NCBI GenBank assembly: GCA_046730475.1
Contig: JBKPIY010000003.1
Location: 1 to 21,434, forward strand
Source: JBKPIY01 sp046730475
Lineage (GTDB): Bacteria > Actinomycetota > Thermoleophilia > Solirubrobacterales > 70-9
DNA: 21,434 nucleotides
Direction of reading: 5' to 3'
Shown: one piece after another, positions 1-6,438 of the stretch
Layout of the letters: every line of letters begins with the position of its first letter
How positions within the stretch are numbered: the first letter of the stretch is position 1
Program-made: the position numbers and the translations under genes
The notes under the pieces: generated by a model
What the model saw: only the letters and a program-made list of their open reading frames with translations
What the model was told of the DNA's origin: nothing
Databases searched by the model: none

Positions 1-245
1 CCCCCGCGCTTCGCGCGCGAGCCCGGGCCCGGGCCGCGCGCGCCGCCTCCCTCTCCTCCGGCGTCCTGTCCCGATCCCTGGGCGCGATACCGCCCTATTT
101 TGGCCCCGCCCCGGGCGTCCTTCCTCGGTAACCCCGAGTCACTGCGCTCGGCGCGATCGCCGTCAAGGAGCGACCCGGGAGGGGCCCGGTCGCGGGACCG
201 CGTCTCCTCCGCGAAGTCCCCGCTCCTGGCGGAGATCAGCCGCCG
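1..245. other. No supported gene at left edge
   Basis: This stretch lies downstream of the putative anti-sigma gene. It is extremely GC-rich and low in complexity at the start, including a 14-base perfect palindrome of alternating GGGCCC-type blocks at 21-34. Reading frames here lack a ribosome binding site, have actinobacteria-like compositional bias only, and show no recognisable family. I see no RNA gene or clear terminator. Confidence 0.5.
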
Positions 246-1058
246 TCAGCCGGCGTTGTCGTGGCTCAGGCCCTGCCCCCGACCGGAGCCCACATGCGTG
301 CTCGAGGAGCCGCGGGTCGTGGCGTTGGCAGAGCCCGAGCCGCTCCCGCTTCCGCCCCCGCGGGACGGAACGATGTCGAGCTGGCCGCGGCTGACACCGG
401 GGGTGGGGTTCGGCCCCCGCCGAACGGCGTCGCCCGGCGGGTTGGGCTGAGCGCTCCTCGAGGGCCCGTAGGCCTTGCGGTGGGAGCGGCGGGTCGTCCG
501 GCCCTTGCCGCGGGAGGCGCTATGGGAGCCCGCGGGGTGCTCGGCGGCCGACCCCTTGCCGCCGGCGGCCGACCCGTTCACATCCTCGCTGGAGCCGGGC
601 GTGGTCGCGGATGACCCCTCATCGCCTGCCTGGTTGGGGAGGTCGACACCCACGGTCGAGAAGGCGTCGTTAACCGGGCCGGGGAGCCTGACACCGGCGA
701 ACGCGAGCCCGGCGAGCGCAACTGCGAGGAGCATCGCCGCCAAGGCAATCCGGCCGAGGGCGACGGTTGCGCGCCGCCCCCGCCGGGCCCGCGCCGTCCG
801 GCGCCCCCCCAGAATCGGCGCGGCGGTCGCCGAGCCGGCCCTGGCGGTGTCTGCGAGCTTGCGCACCAGGTCCCGCTCCGAGCGGGGGTCGGGCGCCTGG
901 GGCACCAGCGACTGGAGCGCCCGCAGGAACAGGACGACGTCCTCCAGTCCGGACCCGTCCCCGTCCGTGGTCTGCCGCGACAGCAGGCGCTCTACCTCGT
1001 GATCCCTCAATGCGTGCGGAAATCCCATCTCGTTCTCATAAGCGCTTTGCTCGTTCAC
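246..1058 (-). CDS. Membrane protein, probable anti-sigma factor of the adjacent ECF sigma
   Basis: A 270-residue single-pass membrane protein. The start is a GTG whose bases overlap the TGA stop of the sigma gene (GTGA at 1055-1058), which implies translational coupling. Residues 1-85 form a soluble, acidic-to-neutral N-terminal part that would face the cytoplasm. A basic stretch (about 86-96, RRTARARRGRR) precedes a transmembrane helix at about 101-124. After a short conserved-looking segment (LPGPVNDAF), residues 140-270 are a long tail rich in Ser, Gly, Arg and Pro that is probably disordered and extracytoplasmic. No HxxxCxxC zinc anti-sigma motif is present; in fact the protein has no cysteine. 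Position and topology are the main reasons for the anti-sigma assignment. It could instead be an unrelated co-transcribed membrane protein. Confidence 0.6.
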   Translation of the reverse strand: MNEQSAYENEMGFPHALRDHEVERLLSRQTTDGDGSGLEDVVLFLRALQSLVPQAPDPRSERDLVRKLADTARAGSATAAPILGGRRTARARRGRRATVALGRIALAAMLLAVALAGLAFAGVRLPGPVNDAFSTVGVDLPNQAGDEGSSATTPGSSEDVNGSAAGGKGSAAEHPAGSHSASRGKGRTTRRSHRKAYGPSRSAQPNPPGDAVRRGPNPTPGVSRGQLDIVPSRGGGSGSGSGSANATTRGSSSTHVGSGRGQGLSHDNAG

Positions 1059-1606
1059 AGGGTTACCCCCCTCTTCGCGAGCTCCCGCTGAACCGCGGCC
1101 AACCCTCGGCGCTGAAGCGCCTTGACCGCGCCGGGCCGCTTGCCGAGCGCCCGCGCCGCTTCCTCCGCGGTGAGACCGCCGACCACCCGCAGGAGCAGCA
1201 CCGAGCGCTGGTCGGGCGAGAGTGCCTGGAGCACCCGCCGGACCTCCTCGTCACCGAGCCTGGCGAGCGCCTGCTCCGAAACGTCCGCGGCGGGTGGCCC
1301 GGGCGGTTCGGGTGGCTCGGCGACCAGGTCCACGGGGCGGCGGGAGCGGCGGCGGCCGGCGTCGATCATCCGGTGGTGGGCGATCGTGAACACCCAGGAG
1401 CGAAACCGGCGCTCATCACCCTTGAAGTTGGCGAGATCCCGGGCGATTTGAAGGAAGACCTCCCCGAGCGCATCGTCAGGCTCGGTGGCCCCGTTGGCGC
1501 GCAGATAGCCGAGCACCGCCGGGGCGAGCTCGCGGTAGATCTCCGCCCAGGCGGCCTCGTTCCCCTCCCGCGCGGCGGCGAGGAGCACCATGAATCGCTC
1601 AGTCAT
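1055..1606 (-). CDS. ECF (sigma-70 family) RNA polymerase sigma factor
   Basis: A 183-residue protein with the two-domain layout of extracytoplasmic function sigma factors. Region 2 spans about residues 12-90 and contains the DDALGEVFLQIARDL and FRSWVFTIAHHRMID blocks, which match the core-binding and -10-recognition helices. A Pro-rich linker (about 96-108) follows. Region 4 lies at about 122-178 with ALSPDQRSVLLLRVVGGLT and a helix-turn-helix (AEEAARALGKRPGAVKALQR). Length is normal for the family. The ATG at 1606 has a weak Shine-Dalgarno; Met6 is an alternative start. It is followed by a membrane protein overlapping by 4 bases, as in sigma/anti-sigma operons. The regulon cannot be told from this window, and I did not find a convincing autoregulatory ECF promoter upstream. 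Confidence 0.93.
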   Translation of the reverse strand: MTERFMVLLAAAREGNEAAWAEIYRELAPAVLGYLRANGATEPDDALGEVFLQIARDLANFKGDERRFRSWVFTIAHHRMIDAGRRRSRRPVDLVAEPPEPPGPPAADVSEQALARLGDEEVRRVLQALSPDQRSVLLLRVVGGLTAEEAARALGKRPGAVKALQRRGLAAVQRELAKRGVTL

Positions 1607-1765
1607 CGCGCCGCGAAGGTAGCGGGCCGGCGGGGGCGGCGGGGCCGTGAGGCCGCAAGTCCCGCCCGATCCGCGCGTTCTCGACTAAGACGAGTGTCCA
1701 CCCGCAGCCCGAAAACGGGTATCCGCCCGTACCCCCCGCGGAGTCCGCGGCGCTTAAGGACATGC

Positions 1766-1831
1766 GCCCGTTTACGGGCGGGGATCGCCGTTTATGTACA
1801 GGCGGGGATCGCCGTTTACGGGCGGAGATTG
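1766..1831 (+). repeat. Three tandem 21-24 base units
   Basis: Units lie at 1766-1786, 1787-1810 and 1811-1831. Each has the form GCCCGTTTACGGGCGGGGATC or a close variant. An exact 18-base direct repeat, GGCGGGGATCGCCGTTTA, occurs at 1777-1794 and 1801-1818. Units 1 and 3 contain a small inverted repeat (CCCGT/ACGGG) around TTT; the middle unit has TATGTACA instead. Three imperfect units without unique spacers do not make a CRISPR array. This may be a lineage-specific intergenic repeat or part of a structured RNA. Confidence 0.75.
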
Positions 1832-1880
1832 AAGCAGCGGATTTGCCCTAGGCCGCCCTTCATCTCGACTTACATGCCCA

Positions 1881-1922
1881 CGGCCACGCCCCCACTCTCC
1901 CGGGGGCGTGGCCGTTTTCTTT
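1881..1922 (+). terminator. Rho-independent terminator-like hairpin, T tract on plus strand
   Basis: A perfect 13-base-pair stem (CGGCCACGCCCCC at 1881-1893 with its complement at 1902-1914) and an 8-base loop are followed by TTTTCTTT (1915-1922). The T tract makes it a terminator for plus-strand transcription, yet no plus-strand gene ends here. On the minus strand the same hairpin lies about 50 bases after the thiolase stop and could end that transcript without a U tract, as is common in actinobacteria. Confidence 0.75.
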
Positions 1923-1966
1923 GCTTCGGCCGGGCCGGCGACAGCCGGGAGCTAATGGACCACTAG

Positions 1967-3130
1967 CTAATTGAGCCGCTCGACGATCATCGCCTCGCCC
2001 TGGCCGCCGGCGACGCACATCGTCTCCAAGCCGACCTGATGATCGTCCGTCTCCATCGCGTTCAACAGGGTGCCCATGATCCGGGCCCCGGTCATCCCGT
2101 AGGGGTGCCCGAGGGCGATCGCGCCGCCATGGGTGTTGAGCTTCTCGAGCGGGATGTCGCACTCGGCCATGATCGGGATCACCTGAGCGGCGAAGGCCTC
2201 GTTCAGCTCGACGGTTTCGACGTCGCCCATCTTCATCCCGGCGCGGTCGAGCACCGTCTTGATCGCGCCGATCGGGGCGACGCCCATGTACTCGGGCTCG
2301 TTGCCGTGGGTGGCGGCGGTGACGATCTTCGCCCGCGGGGCGAGTCCGAGCTCCCTGGCGCGCTCGACGGACATCACCAGGACGGCGGCCGCGCCGTCGT
2401 TCAGCGGGCACGAGTTGCCGGCGGTGACCCCGCCGCCACCCTCGAACACCTCGGGGAGCTCGGCGAGCTTCTCGAGCGTCGAGTTCGGGCGGGGGCCGTC
2501 GTCCTTGGCGATCTCGGTGCCGTCCGGAAGGGTGACCGGGACGATCTCCCGGTCGAAGAAGCCGTCCTCCTGTGATCTCACCGCTAGCTCCTGCGAGCGC
2601 TGGGCGTACTTGTCCATCTCGGCCCGGCTCACCTCGTAGCGCTTCGCGACGTTGACCGCGGTGACGCCCATCTCAATGTAGGCGTTCGGGGTCCCGTCGT
2701 CTCCCCTCAGCTTCTCGTTCCGGTCGGCCGCCCCGGCGGCCTCGGTGCGCTCGTTGGAGCGGCTCACCCACTCGACCCCCGCGGCGACGTAGGTGTCGCC
2801 CTGACCGGCGCGGACCGCGTTGGCGGCGTGGCGGATCGAGTCGAGGCTGGAGGCGCAGTAGCGCGACATCGTCACCCCGCCCACGGTCTCCGGGAGCTTC
2901 TCGGAGAGGAGGACGATGATCCTGGCGATGTTGAACGCCTGGAGGCCCTGGGGCACGCCGCAGCCGCAGAAGACCTCCTCGATCGTGTCGGGGGCGACAT
3001 CGGGGTTGCGGTCGAGGAGATGGTCGACGACGTAGGCGCCCATCTCGTCGGGGCGAAGCTGCGCCAGCGACCCTTTGAAGGCGCGGCCGATCGGGGTGCG
3101 GACTGTGTCGACGATCACTGCCTCGGGCAT
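1967..3130 (-). CDS. Acetyl-CoA acyltransferase (thiolase)
   Basis: A 387-residue thiolase, the usual length for the family. Thiolases cleave 3-ketoacyl-CoA with CoA in beta-oxidation, or condense two acyl-CoAs in the biosynthetic direction. All catalytic elements are visible: nucleophile Cys92 in SRYCASSLDS, Asn310 in the NEAFA motif, His342 in GGAIALGHPYG, and Cys372 in CVAGGQGEA. The N-terminal VIVDTVRTPIG block is also typical. The ATG at 3130 is supported by a perfect AGGAGG (3136-3141, minus strand) five bases upstream. It is transcribed alone, divergently from the coiled-coil membrane protein gene. Chain-length preference and direction cannot be read from the sequence; a FadA-like degradative role is plausible because no acetoacetyl-CoA pathway genes are adjacent. 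Confidence 0.95.
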   Translation of the reverse strand: MPEAVIVDTVRTPIGRAFKGSLAQLRPDEMGAYVVDHLLDRNPDVAPDTIEEVFCGCGVPQGLQAFNIARIIVLLSEKLPETVGGVTMSRYCASSLDSIRHAANAVRAGQGDTYVAAGVEWVSRSNERTEAAGAADRNEKLRGDDGTPNAYIEMGVTAVNVAKRYEVSRAEMDKYAQRSQELAVRSQEDGFFDREIVPVTLPDGTEIAKDDGPRPNSTLEKLAELPEVFEGGGGVTAGNSCPLNDGAAAVLVMSVERARELGLAPRAKIVTAATHGNEPEYMGVAPIGAIKTVLDRAGMKMGDVETVELNEAFAAQVIPIMAECDIPLEKLNTHGGAIALGHPYGMTGARIMGTLLNAMETDDHQVGLETMCVAGGQGEAMIVERLN

Positions 3131-3192
3131 TCGGTCCTCCTGGGGCTATCCGGATTCGCGGCGGGGCCTGACGCGCCGTCTACAACCGGGAC

Positions 3193-3215
3193 GCTAGTAC
3201 ACCCCGGCCACTAGC
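3193..3215. promoter_or_regulatory. Inverted repeat GCTAGT-N11-ACTAGC just upstream of 3225 start
   Basis: Perfect 6-base arms at 3193-3198 and 3210-3215 lie ten bases before the GTG start at 3225, in the divergent intergenic region with the thiolase gene. It could be an operator or an RNA hairpin controlling initiation. Chance occurrence is not excluded. Confidence 0.3.
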
Positions 3216-3224
3216 ATCAGCGCC

Positions 3225-3785
3225 GTGGCGGAGGAGAAGACCCCCACGAGCCAGCCCCAGCCGTCTTCACCCCAGGCGTCAGAGCCGGCGGCCTCGAACG
3301 GCGCCGACGCGGAGAAGCCATCGGAGCCGAGCCTCGAGGAGCGGATCGCCGAGATCGAGCGCAGGCAGGGGCGGAGGACCTACTTCGGCGCCGCCGCGGC
3401 CCTGGTCGCGATCGCGGCCGCGGCCGCGGCCCTGGTCCTCGGCGTGATCAACAAGAACGACGCCGCCTCCAAGGACGACCTCGGCGCCCTTCAGGATCAG
3501 CTCAACAACATCCAGACCGAGGTCAAGCGGGCGACCGAGAAGGAACTGAAGACCGTCAACGATCAGATCGCCACCCTCCAGCAGACGACGGGCGACCTGA
3601 AGAAGAAGCAGGCCCAGGACACCGCGGCGATCGCCTCGCTGAAGAGCCAGGTGACCACCGCCCTCGCCACCAGGCGCGCCGGGACAGGAACGGGCGCCGG
3701 GACACGGACGGGCGCCGGGGCGGGGACGGGGACGCCCGGCGGCGGCGCCACCGGAGGCGGCGGCGCGAACAACCCGGGGCCCTAA
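3225..3785 (+). CDS. Single-pass membrane protein with coiled coil and Gly/Thr-rich tail
   Basis: A 186-residue protein of unknown function, starting at a GTG. Residues 1-48 are hydrophilic and Pro/Ser/Glu-rich, ending in an acidic/basic segment (EPSLEERIAEIERRQGRR). An Ala-rich transmembrane helix spans about 50-73. Residues 78-148 have heptad-like spacing (DDLGALQDQLNNIQTEVKRA, then VNDQIATLQQTTGDLKKKQA) and probably form a coiled coil outside the membrane. The last 35 residues are Gly/Thr/Ala repeats (GTGTGAGTRTGAGAGTGT), a low-complexity tail. No catalytic motif is visible. The layout is that of a scaffold or envelope-spanning protein; I do not recognise a specific family. Confidence 0.8.
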   Translation: MAEEKTPTSQPQPSSPQASEPAASNGADAEKPSEPSLEERIAEIERRQGRRTYFGAAAALVAIAAAAAALVLGVINKNDAASKDDLGALQDQLNNIQTEVKRATEKELKTVNDQIATLQQTTGDLKKKQAQDTAAIASLKSQVTTALATRRAGTGTGAGTRTGAGAGTGTPGGGATGGGGANNPGP

Positions 3786-3936
3786 GCTCGCTGATCCCAA
3801 AATCCACGCGCGAACGAGCAGCGCTCGTGCAGATTGTCACTATTTTCGGGCGCGTGGGTGCACGGGCGTCCGGCAGGTGGGCTACGGTGCCCGCCCGGAT
3901 TCCCGCTCGACGGCCGCGGGTACCCGAAAAGGCACC

Positions 3937-3944
3937 GAAAGGAG
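3937..3944 (+). promoter_or_regulatory. Ribosome binding site of the DUF5679 gene
   Basis: GAAAGGAG ends seven bases before ATG 3952. It fixes that start in preference to the upstream in-frame ATG at 3877, whose extra codons show no family similarity. Confidence 0.75.
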
Positions 3945-3951
3945 ATCCCCC

Positions 3952-4098
3952 ATGCCTGAGGGCTACTGCGTCAAGGAACGCAAGAAGGTCGAGATCAAGG
4001 ACCCCGTTCAGGTGACGATGAAGAACGGTCGTCCGGCTATTCAGGGCACCTGCCCCGATTGCGGGACGAAGATCTTCAAGATCGGAAAGCTCTCCTAG
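3952..4098 (+). CDS. DUF5679-like small zinc-ribbon protein
   Basis: A 48-residue protein, starting at ATG 3952. The pattern YCVKxxKKVEIKDP, VTMKNGRPAIQGTCPDCGTKIFKIGK matches, from memory, the small DUF5679 family of actinobacteria and Chloroflexi, which resembles a zinc ribbon. Only three cysteines are present (Cys6, Cys34, Cys37). The position that would complete a CxxC pair near the N-terminus is Glu9 (CVKE). The CPDC knuckle is intact. Function is unknown for the family as far as I know; nucleic-acid or protein binding would be a guess. It stands alone between the coiled-coil gene and the cupredoxin gene. Confidence 0.85.
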   Translation: MPEGYCVKERKKVEIKDPVQVTMKNGRPAIQGTCPDCGTKIFKIGKLS

Positions 4099-4153
4099 CC
4101 TCGACGGGGCCCTGGCCCTCTGAACGCGTGGGGGCCGGCCCCGGCGGGCCCGG

Positions 4154-4176
4154 CGTCCGCCCGCCACCGGCGGACG
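4154..4176 (+). terminator. Hairpin after the DUF5679 gene
   Basis: CGTCCGCC (4154-4161) pairs perfectly with GGCGGACG (4169-4176) around a 7-base loop, about 55 bases after the stop codon. No T tract follows, so this would be an intrinsic terminator only in the U-less actinobacterial sense. Confidence 0.4.
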
Positions 4177-4260
4177 GCTCCGTGAGCTCCTCGAGGAGGC
4201 CCGTTGCGCGCGCATTTCCGCCTCACCACGGTCCGCTCGGCGTAAGCGGACGCCGAGCCG

Positions 4261-4304
4261 GTCAACCGGTTAAGCCGGGGGTTAGGTGCTCGCCCTAGGT
4301 TGAC
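4261..4304. promoter_or_regulatory. Inverted repeat GTCAACC ... GGTTGAC ahead of cupredoxin gene
   Basis: Perfect 7-base arms at 4261-4267 and 4298-4304 enclose 30 bases. The right arm ends six bases before the ATG at 4310. It overlaps the region expected to hold the promoter or leader, so it may be an operator or a leader stem. The arms are short and the spacing is wide, so confidence is low. Confidence 0.25.
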
Positions 4305-4309
4305 CGCAA

Positions 4310-4876
4310 ATGAGGTTCGGCACGAGCGCCAGCCGGCCCGGGATCCTCGAGATCGGGACCGCGGTTGCGATCGCGGTGCCCCTGTTGTTGCCCATGTCCG
4401 GGTGCGGCGCGAGCGGGGGGAGGGCCCCGACGGCTGCCGCCGGGGCGACCACCGGCCGCGTCTCTCGGGCGAACGCGCTCGCCTCCCAGGGCAACGCCGC
4501 CAATCGCGGTGGAGTCCGAACAAAGGTCGGCGGCGGTCCGAGGGCCTCATCGGTGCGGATCGTCGAGACCGACGCCGCGATCGAGCCCTCCGAGGTGGTG
4601 GTCCGCGACGGACCGGTCACCTTCAACGTCACCAACCGGGGGCGGATCGCCCACAGCCTCGAGATCCATGGTCACGGAATCGACCTCCAGCTCGACCAGC
4701 CCCTCCAGCCCGGCGAGGGTGGGGCGATGACGGTCGAATTCAAGCGTCCGGGCCTCTACCGGATGTTCTCGCCCGTGCCCGAGGGCGGGAACCCTGCGAT
4801 GGGCGGCGAGGTCCGCGTTGCCGGCCGCGCCGTCGCCGGCGGTTCCGGGGCCGGGCCGCGGTACCGCTCCGCCTAG
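4310..4876 (+). CDS. Cupredoxin-fold lipoprotein with degenerate copper site
   Basis: A 188-residue exported protein. A hydrophobic signal segment (about 13-30) ends in MSGC, so Cys32 is a probable lipidation site. A low-complexity linker follows to about residue 78. Residues 80-172 fit a plastocyanin/azurin-like cupredoxin domain: VVVRDGPVTFNVTNRGRIAHSLEIHG carries the first copper His (His115), and the C-terminal loop YRMFSPVPEGGNPAMGGEV aligns with the usual Y-x-x-C-x-x-x-x-H-x-x-x-M loop. In that loop the Cys is Ser154 and the second His appears to be Gly159 or Gly160, while Met164 remains. A type 1 copper site is therefore not expected. The domain may serve as a binding or structural module. 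The start lacks a strong Shine-Dalgarno. Confidence 0.75.
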   Translation: MRFGTSASRPGILEIGTAVAIAVPLLLPMSGCGASGGRAPTAAAGATTGRVSRANALASQGNAANRGGVRTKVGGGPRASSVRIVETDAAIEPSEVVVRDGPVTFNVTNRGRIAHSLEIHGHGIDLQLDQPLQPGEGGAMTVEFKRPGLYRMFSPVPEGGNPAMGGEVRVAGRAVAGGSGAGPRYRSA

Positions 4877-4975
4877 CCACCGGCGATCAAGACGCCGGCG
4901 CGGGTGTCGGATGTCACATACGGCGGCTCGCCCTGGGAGAATGATCTCCGCGGGAGGGGAACATAAGGCAAGGCG

Positions 4976-5443
4976 ATGACGACACCGAAACCGCACCAGA
5001 AGCCGCTGGAGCTGATCCTGGCTCGCAACCTGCTCACGAGTTTGGACACCCCGGGGTTCCTGGTGGCCAGGGACGGTGAGCTTCTCTTCTATAACGAGGC
5101 GGCCGGGGCGATGCTCGGGATCTCGTTCGAGGAGTCCGGGCGGATGCCGGCGTCCCGGTGGGGCAGATTGCTCGGGCCCTTCGACGCCGAGGGCGAGGCG
5201 ATCCCCTATGAGGAGCTCCCGGTGACCGAGGCGCTTCGCCACGGCCGCCCCGTGCACGCGGATCTTCGGATCCGCTCGGCGCGGGGTACCGAGTACGACA
5301 TCGAGGTCAGCGCCCTGCCGATCGTCGCCGAGGGAGGGCAGGAGGGGGCGATGGTGTTCTTCTGGCCACAGGCCGGAGCACAGGGGCGAGCCCGCGGGAC
5401 GCATGAAGCGCGGGCCGGCGCCACCGGTGCCTCGGATGAGTAG
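4976..5443 (+). CDS. Stand-alone PAS domain protein
   Basis: A 155-residue soluble protein. Residues 18-128 fit a single PAS sensor fold: LLTSLDTPGFLVARDGELLF and YNEAAGAMLGISFEE form the start of the fold, and RGTEYDIEVSALPIVAEGGQ with GAMVFFWP forms the final strands. There is no kinase, GGDEF, HTH or other output domain, and the last 25 residues are disordered Arg/Ala/Gly. The ATG at 4976 follows AAGGCAAGG. The next gene, an MBL-fold hydrolase, begins 66 bases downstream on the same strand, so the two are likely co-transcribed. The ligand is unknown and no heme or flavin residue can be assigned. Confidence 0.8.
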   Translation: MTTPKPHQKPLELILARNLLTSLDTPGFLVARDGELLFYNEAAGAMLGISFEESGRMPASRWGRLLGPFDAEGEAIPYEELPVTEALRHGRPVHADLRIRSARGTEYDIEVSALPIVAEGGQEGAMVFFWPQAGAQGRARGTHEARAGATGASDE

Positions 5444-5509
5444 GCTCCCGGATCCCAGATTGGTTGATCTCCGGAATCCCTTGAAACGCGGGCGCAGAAG
5501 GTGGGCAGG

Positions 5510-6403
5510 ATGAGGCTGAAGATCTGGGGCGCCCGAGGCTCGGTCCCGGCGCCGGGGCCCGAGATGAACCACTACGGCGGAAACACCTCCTGCGTCCAGG
5601 TCGAGCTCTCCGACGGCACCACCCTGATCCTCGACGCCGGCACCGGGATTCGCGGGCTCGGCGTCGACCTCGTCGGGACGAGGTTGTCCCAGGTCTCGAT
5701 CCTGCTAACCCACCTCCACCTCGACCACATCCAGGGCCTGATGTTCTTCCCGCCGTGCTTCCAGGCCGGGGCGAGGATCACGATCTGGGGTCCCTCCTCC
5801 TTCGAGGCCTCGCTGGAGGAGCGGGTGGCGCGCTACATCTCGGCCCCCCTGTCCCCGGTCGAGGTGCGTGAGCTTCCATGCGATGTCGCCTTCCTCGACT
5901 GCCCCGCGACGGAGTGGGAGATCGGCCCCGCCCGGATCCGGGCCGAGGCGATCACCCACCGCGGCCCCACCCTGGGCTATCGGATCACCGACGGCGACCA
6001 GACGCTCTGCTACATCCCCGACCACGAGCCGGGGTTGGGGTCGTCGCTGGAGACGCTCGAGCCGGAGTGGATCTCGGGCTACGAGCTCGCCCGCGACGCC
6101 GACCTCCTGATTCACGACTGCCAGTACTCCGACGAGGAATACCCCAACCACCTCGGCTGGGGCCACTCGGCCCTCACCGACGCCCTCACCTTCGCCCGCA
6201 GGGCCGAGGCAAAGCGCCTACTCCTCTTCCACCACGACCCGCTTCACTCCGACGACTTCCTCGACGCCTTCGCCGGGACCGCGGTGGAGCGCTGGGGAGA
6301 GCTCGGCGGCAACCCGGGGGCGGTCGAGCTCGCCGCCGAGCGCCGCGAGCTCGCGATCGGGTCGGCGGTGCCGGCGACCACCGCCCAGGCCGCGGCCGGG
6401 TAG
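5510..6403 (+). CDS. MBL-fold metallo-hydrolase (phosphodiesterase-like)
   Basis: A 297-residue metallo-beta-lactamase-fold enzyme from ATG 5510. I prefer this over the GTG at 5501 because family members begin with MRxKxWGxRGS and AGAAGGTGG lies just upstream. The metal motif HLHLDH is at residues 68-73. Further candidate ligands are in AITHRGPTLGYRI, YIPDHEP, HDCQYSDEEYPNHLGWGHS and LLLFHHDP. The opening WGARGSVPAPGP and YGGNTSCV are typical of the group related to cyclic nucleotide phosphodiesterases and PhnP/RNase Z-like enzymes. The substrate is not known. The PAS gene upstream suggests signal-dependent use, but that is inference. It converges on the amidase gene. Confidence 0.9.
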   Translation: MRLKIWGARGSVPAPGPEMNHYGGNTSCVQVELSDGTTLILDAGTGIRGLGVDLVGTRLSQVSILLTHLHLDHIQGLMFFPPCFQAGARITIWGPSSFEASLEERVARYISAPLSPVEVRELPCDVAFLDCPATEWEIGPARIRAEAITHRGPTLGYRITDGDQTLCYIPDHEPGLGSSLETLEPEWISGYELARDADLLIHDCQYSDEEYPNHLGWGHSALTDALTFARRAEAKRLLLFHHDPLHSDDFLDAFAGTAVERWGELGGNPGAVELAAERRELAIGSAVPATTAQAAAG

Positions 6404-6425
6404 CCCGGGGCGCGCCCGCGCCGGG
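6404..6425. terminator. GC hairpin between convergent genes
   Basis: CCCGG...CCGGG with an inner GCG...CGC stem (8 pairs, one mismatch) fills most of the 35-base gap between the convergent MBL hydrolase and amidase stop codons. It is placed to end both transcripts. There is no T tract in either direction. Confidence 0.4.
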
Positions 6426-6438
6426 GAGGGCCCAGCGA

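Larger units (their letters stand above)
1607..1966. other. Structured intergenic region without a gene
   Basis: This is a 360-base gap between the sigma gene start and the thiolase stop. It contains inverted repeats (ACGGG 1715-1719 with CCCGT 1726-1730; CCGCGG 1736-1741 with CCGCGG 1745-1750), three tandem repeat units (1766-1831) and a strong terminator hairpin (1881-1922). No reading frame with homology or a ribosome binding site is visible. The promoter for the sigma operon should lie in the 1607-1700 part on the minus strand, but I could not identify it confidently. Confidence 0.6.

Noticed and set aside
21..34. Perfect GC palindrome as a protein-binding site
   Set aside because: It consists of alternating CCC/GGG in very GC-rich DNA, where such palindromes arise readily by chance.
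1766..1831. CRISPR array
   Set aside because: The units are imperfect, contiguous and only three in number, with no unique spacers and no cas genes nearby.
1832..1880. tRNA, tmRNA or RNase P-like fragment before the terminator
   Set aside because: I could not form a cloverleaf or match conserved tmRNA or RNase P blocks. The sequence alone does not support a known RNA class.
3877..3951. N-terminal extension of the DUF5679 protein
   Set aside because: The ribosome binding site GAAAGGAG and the family start point to ATG 3952. The extension is Arg/Pro-rich and unlike the family.
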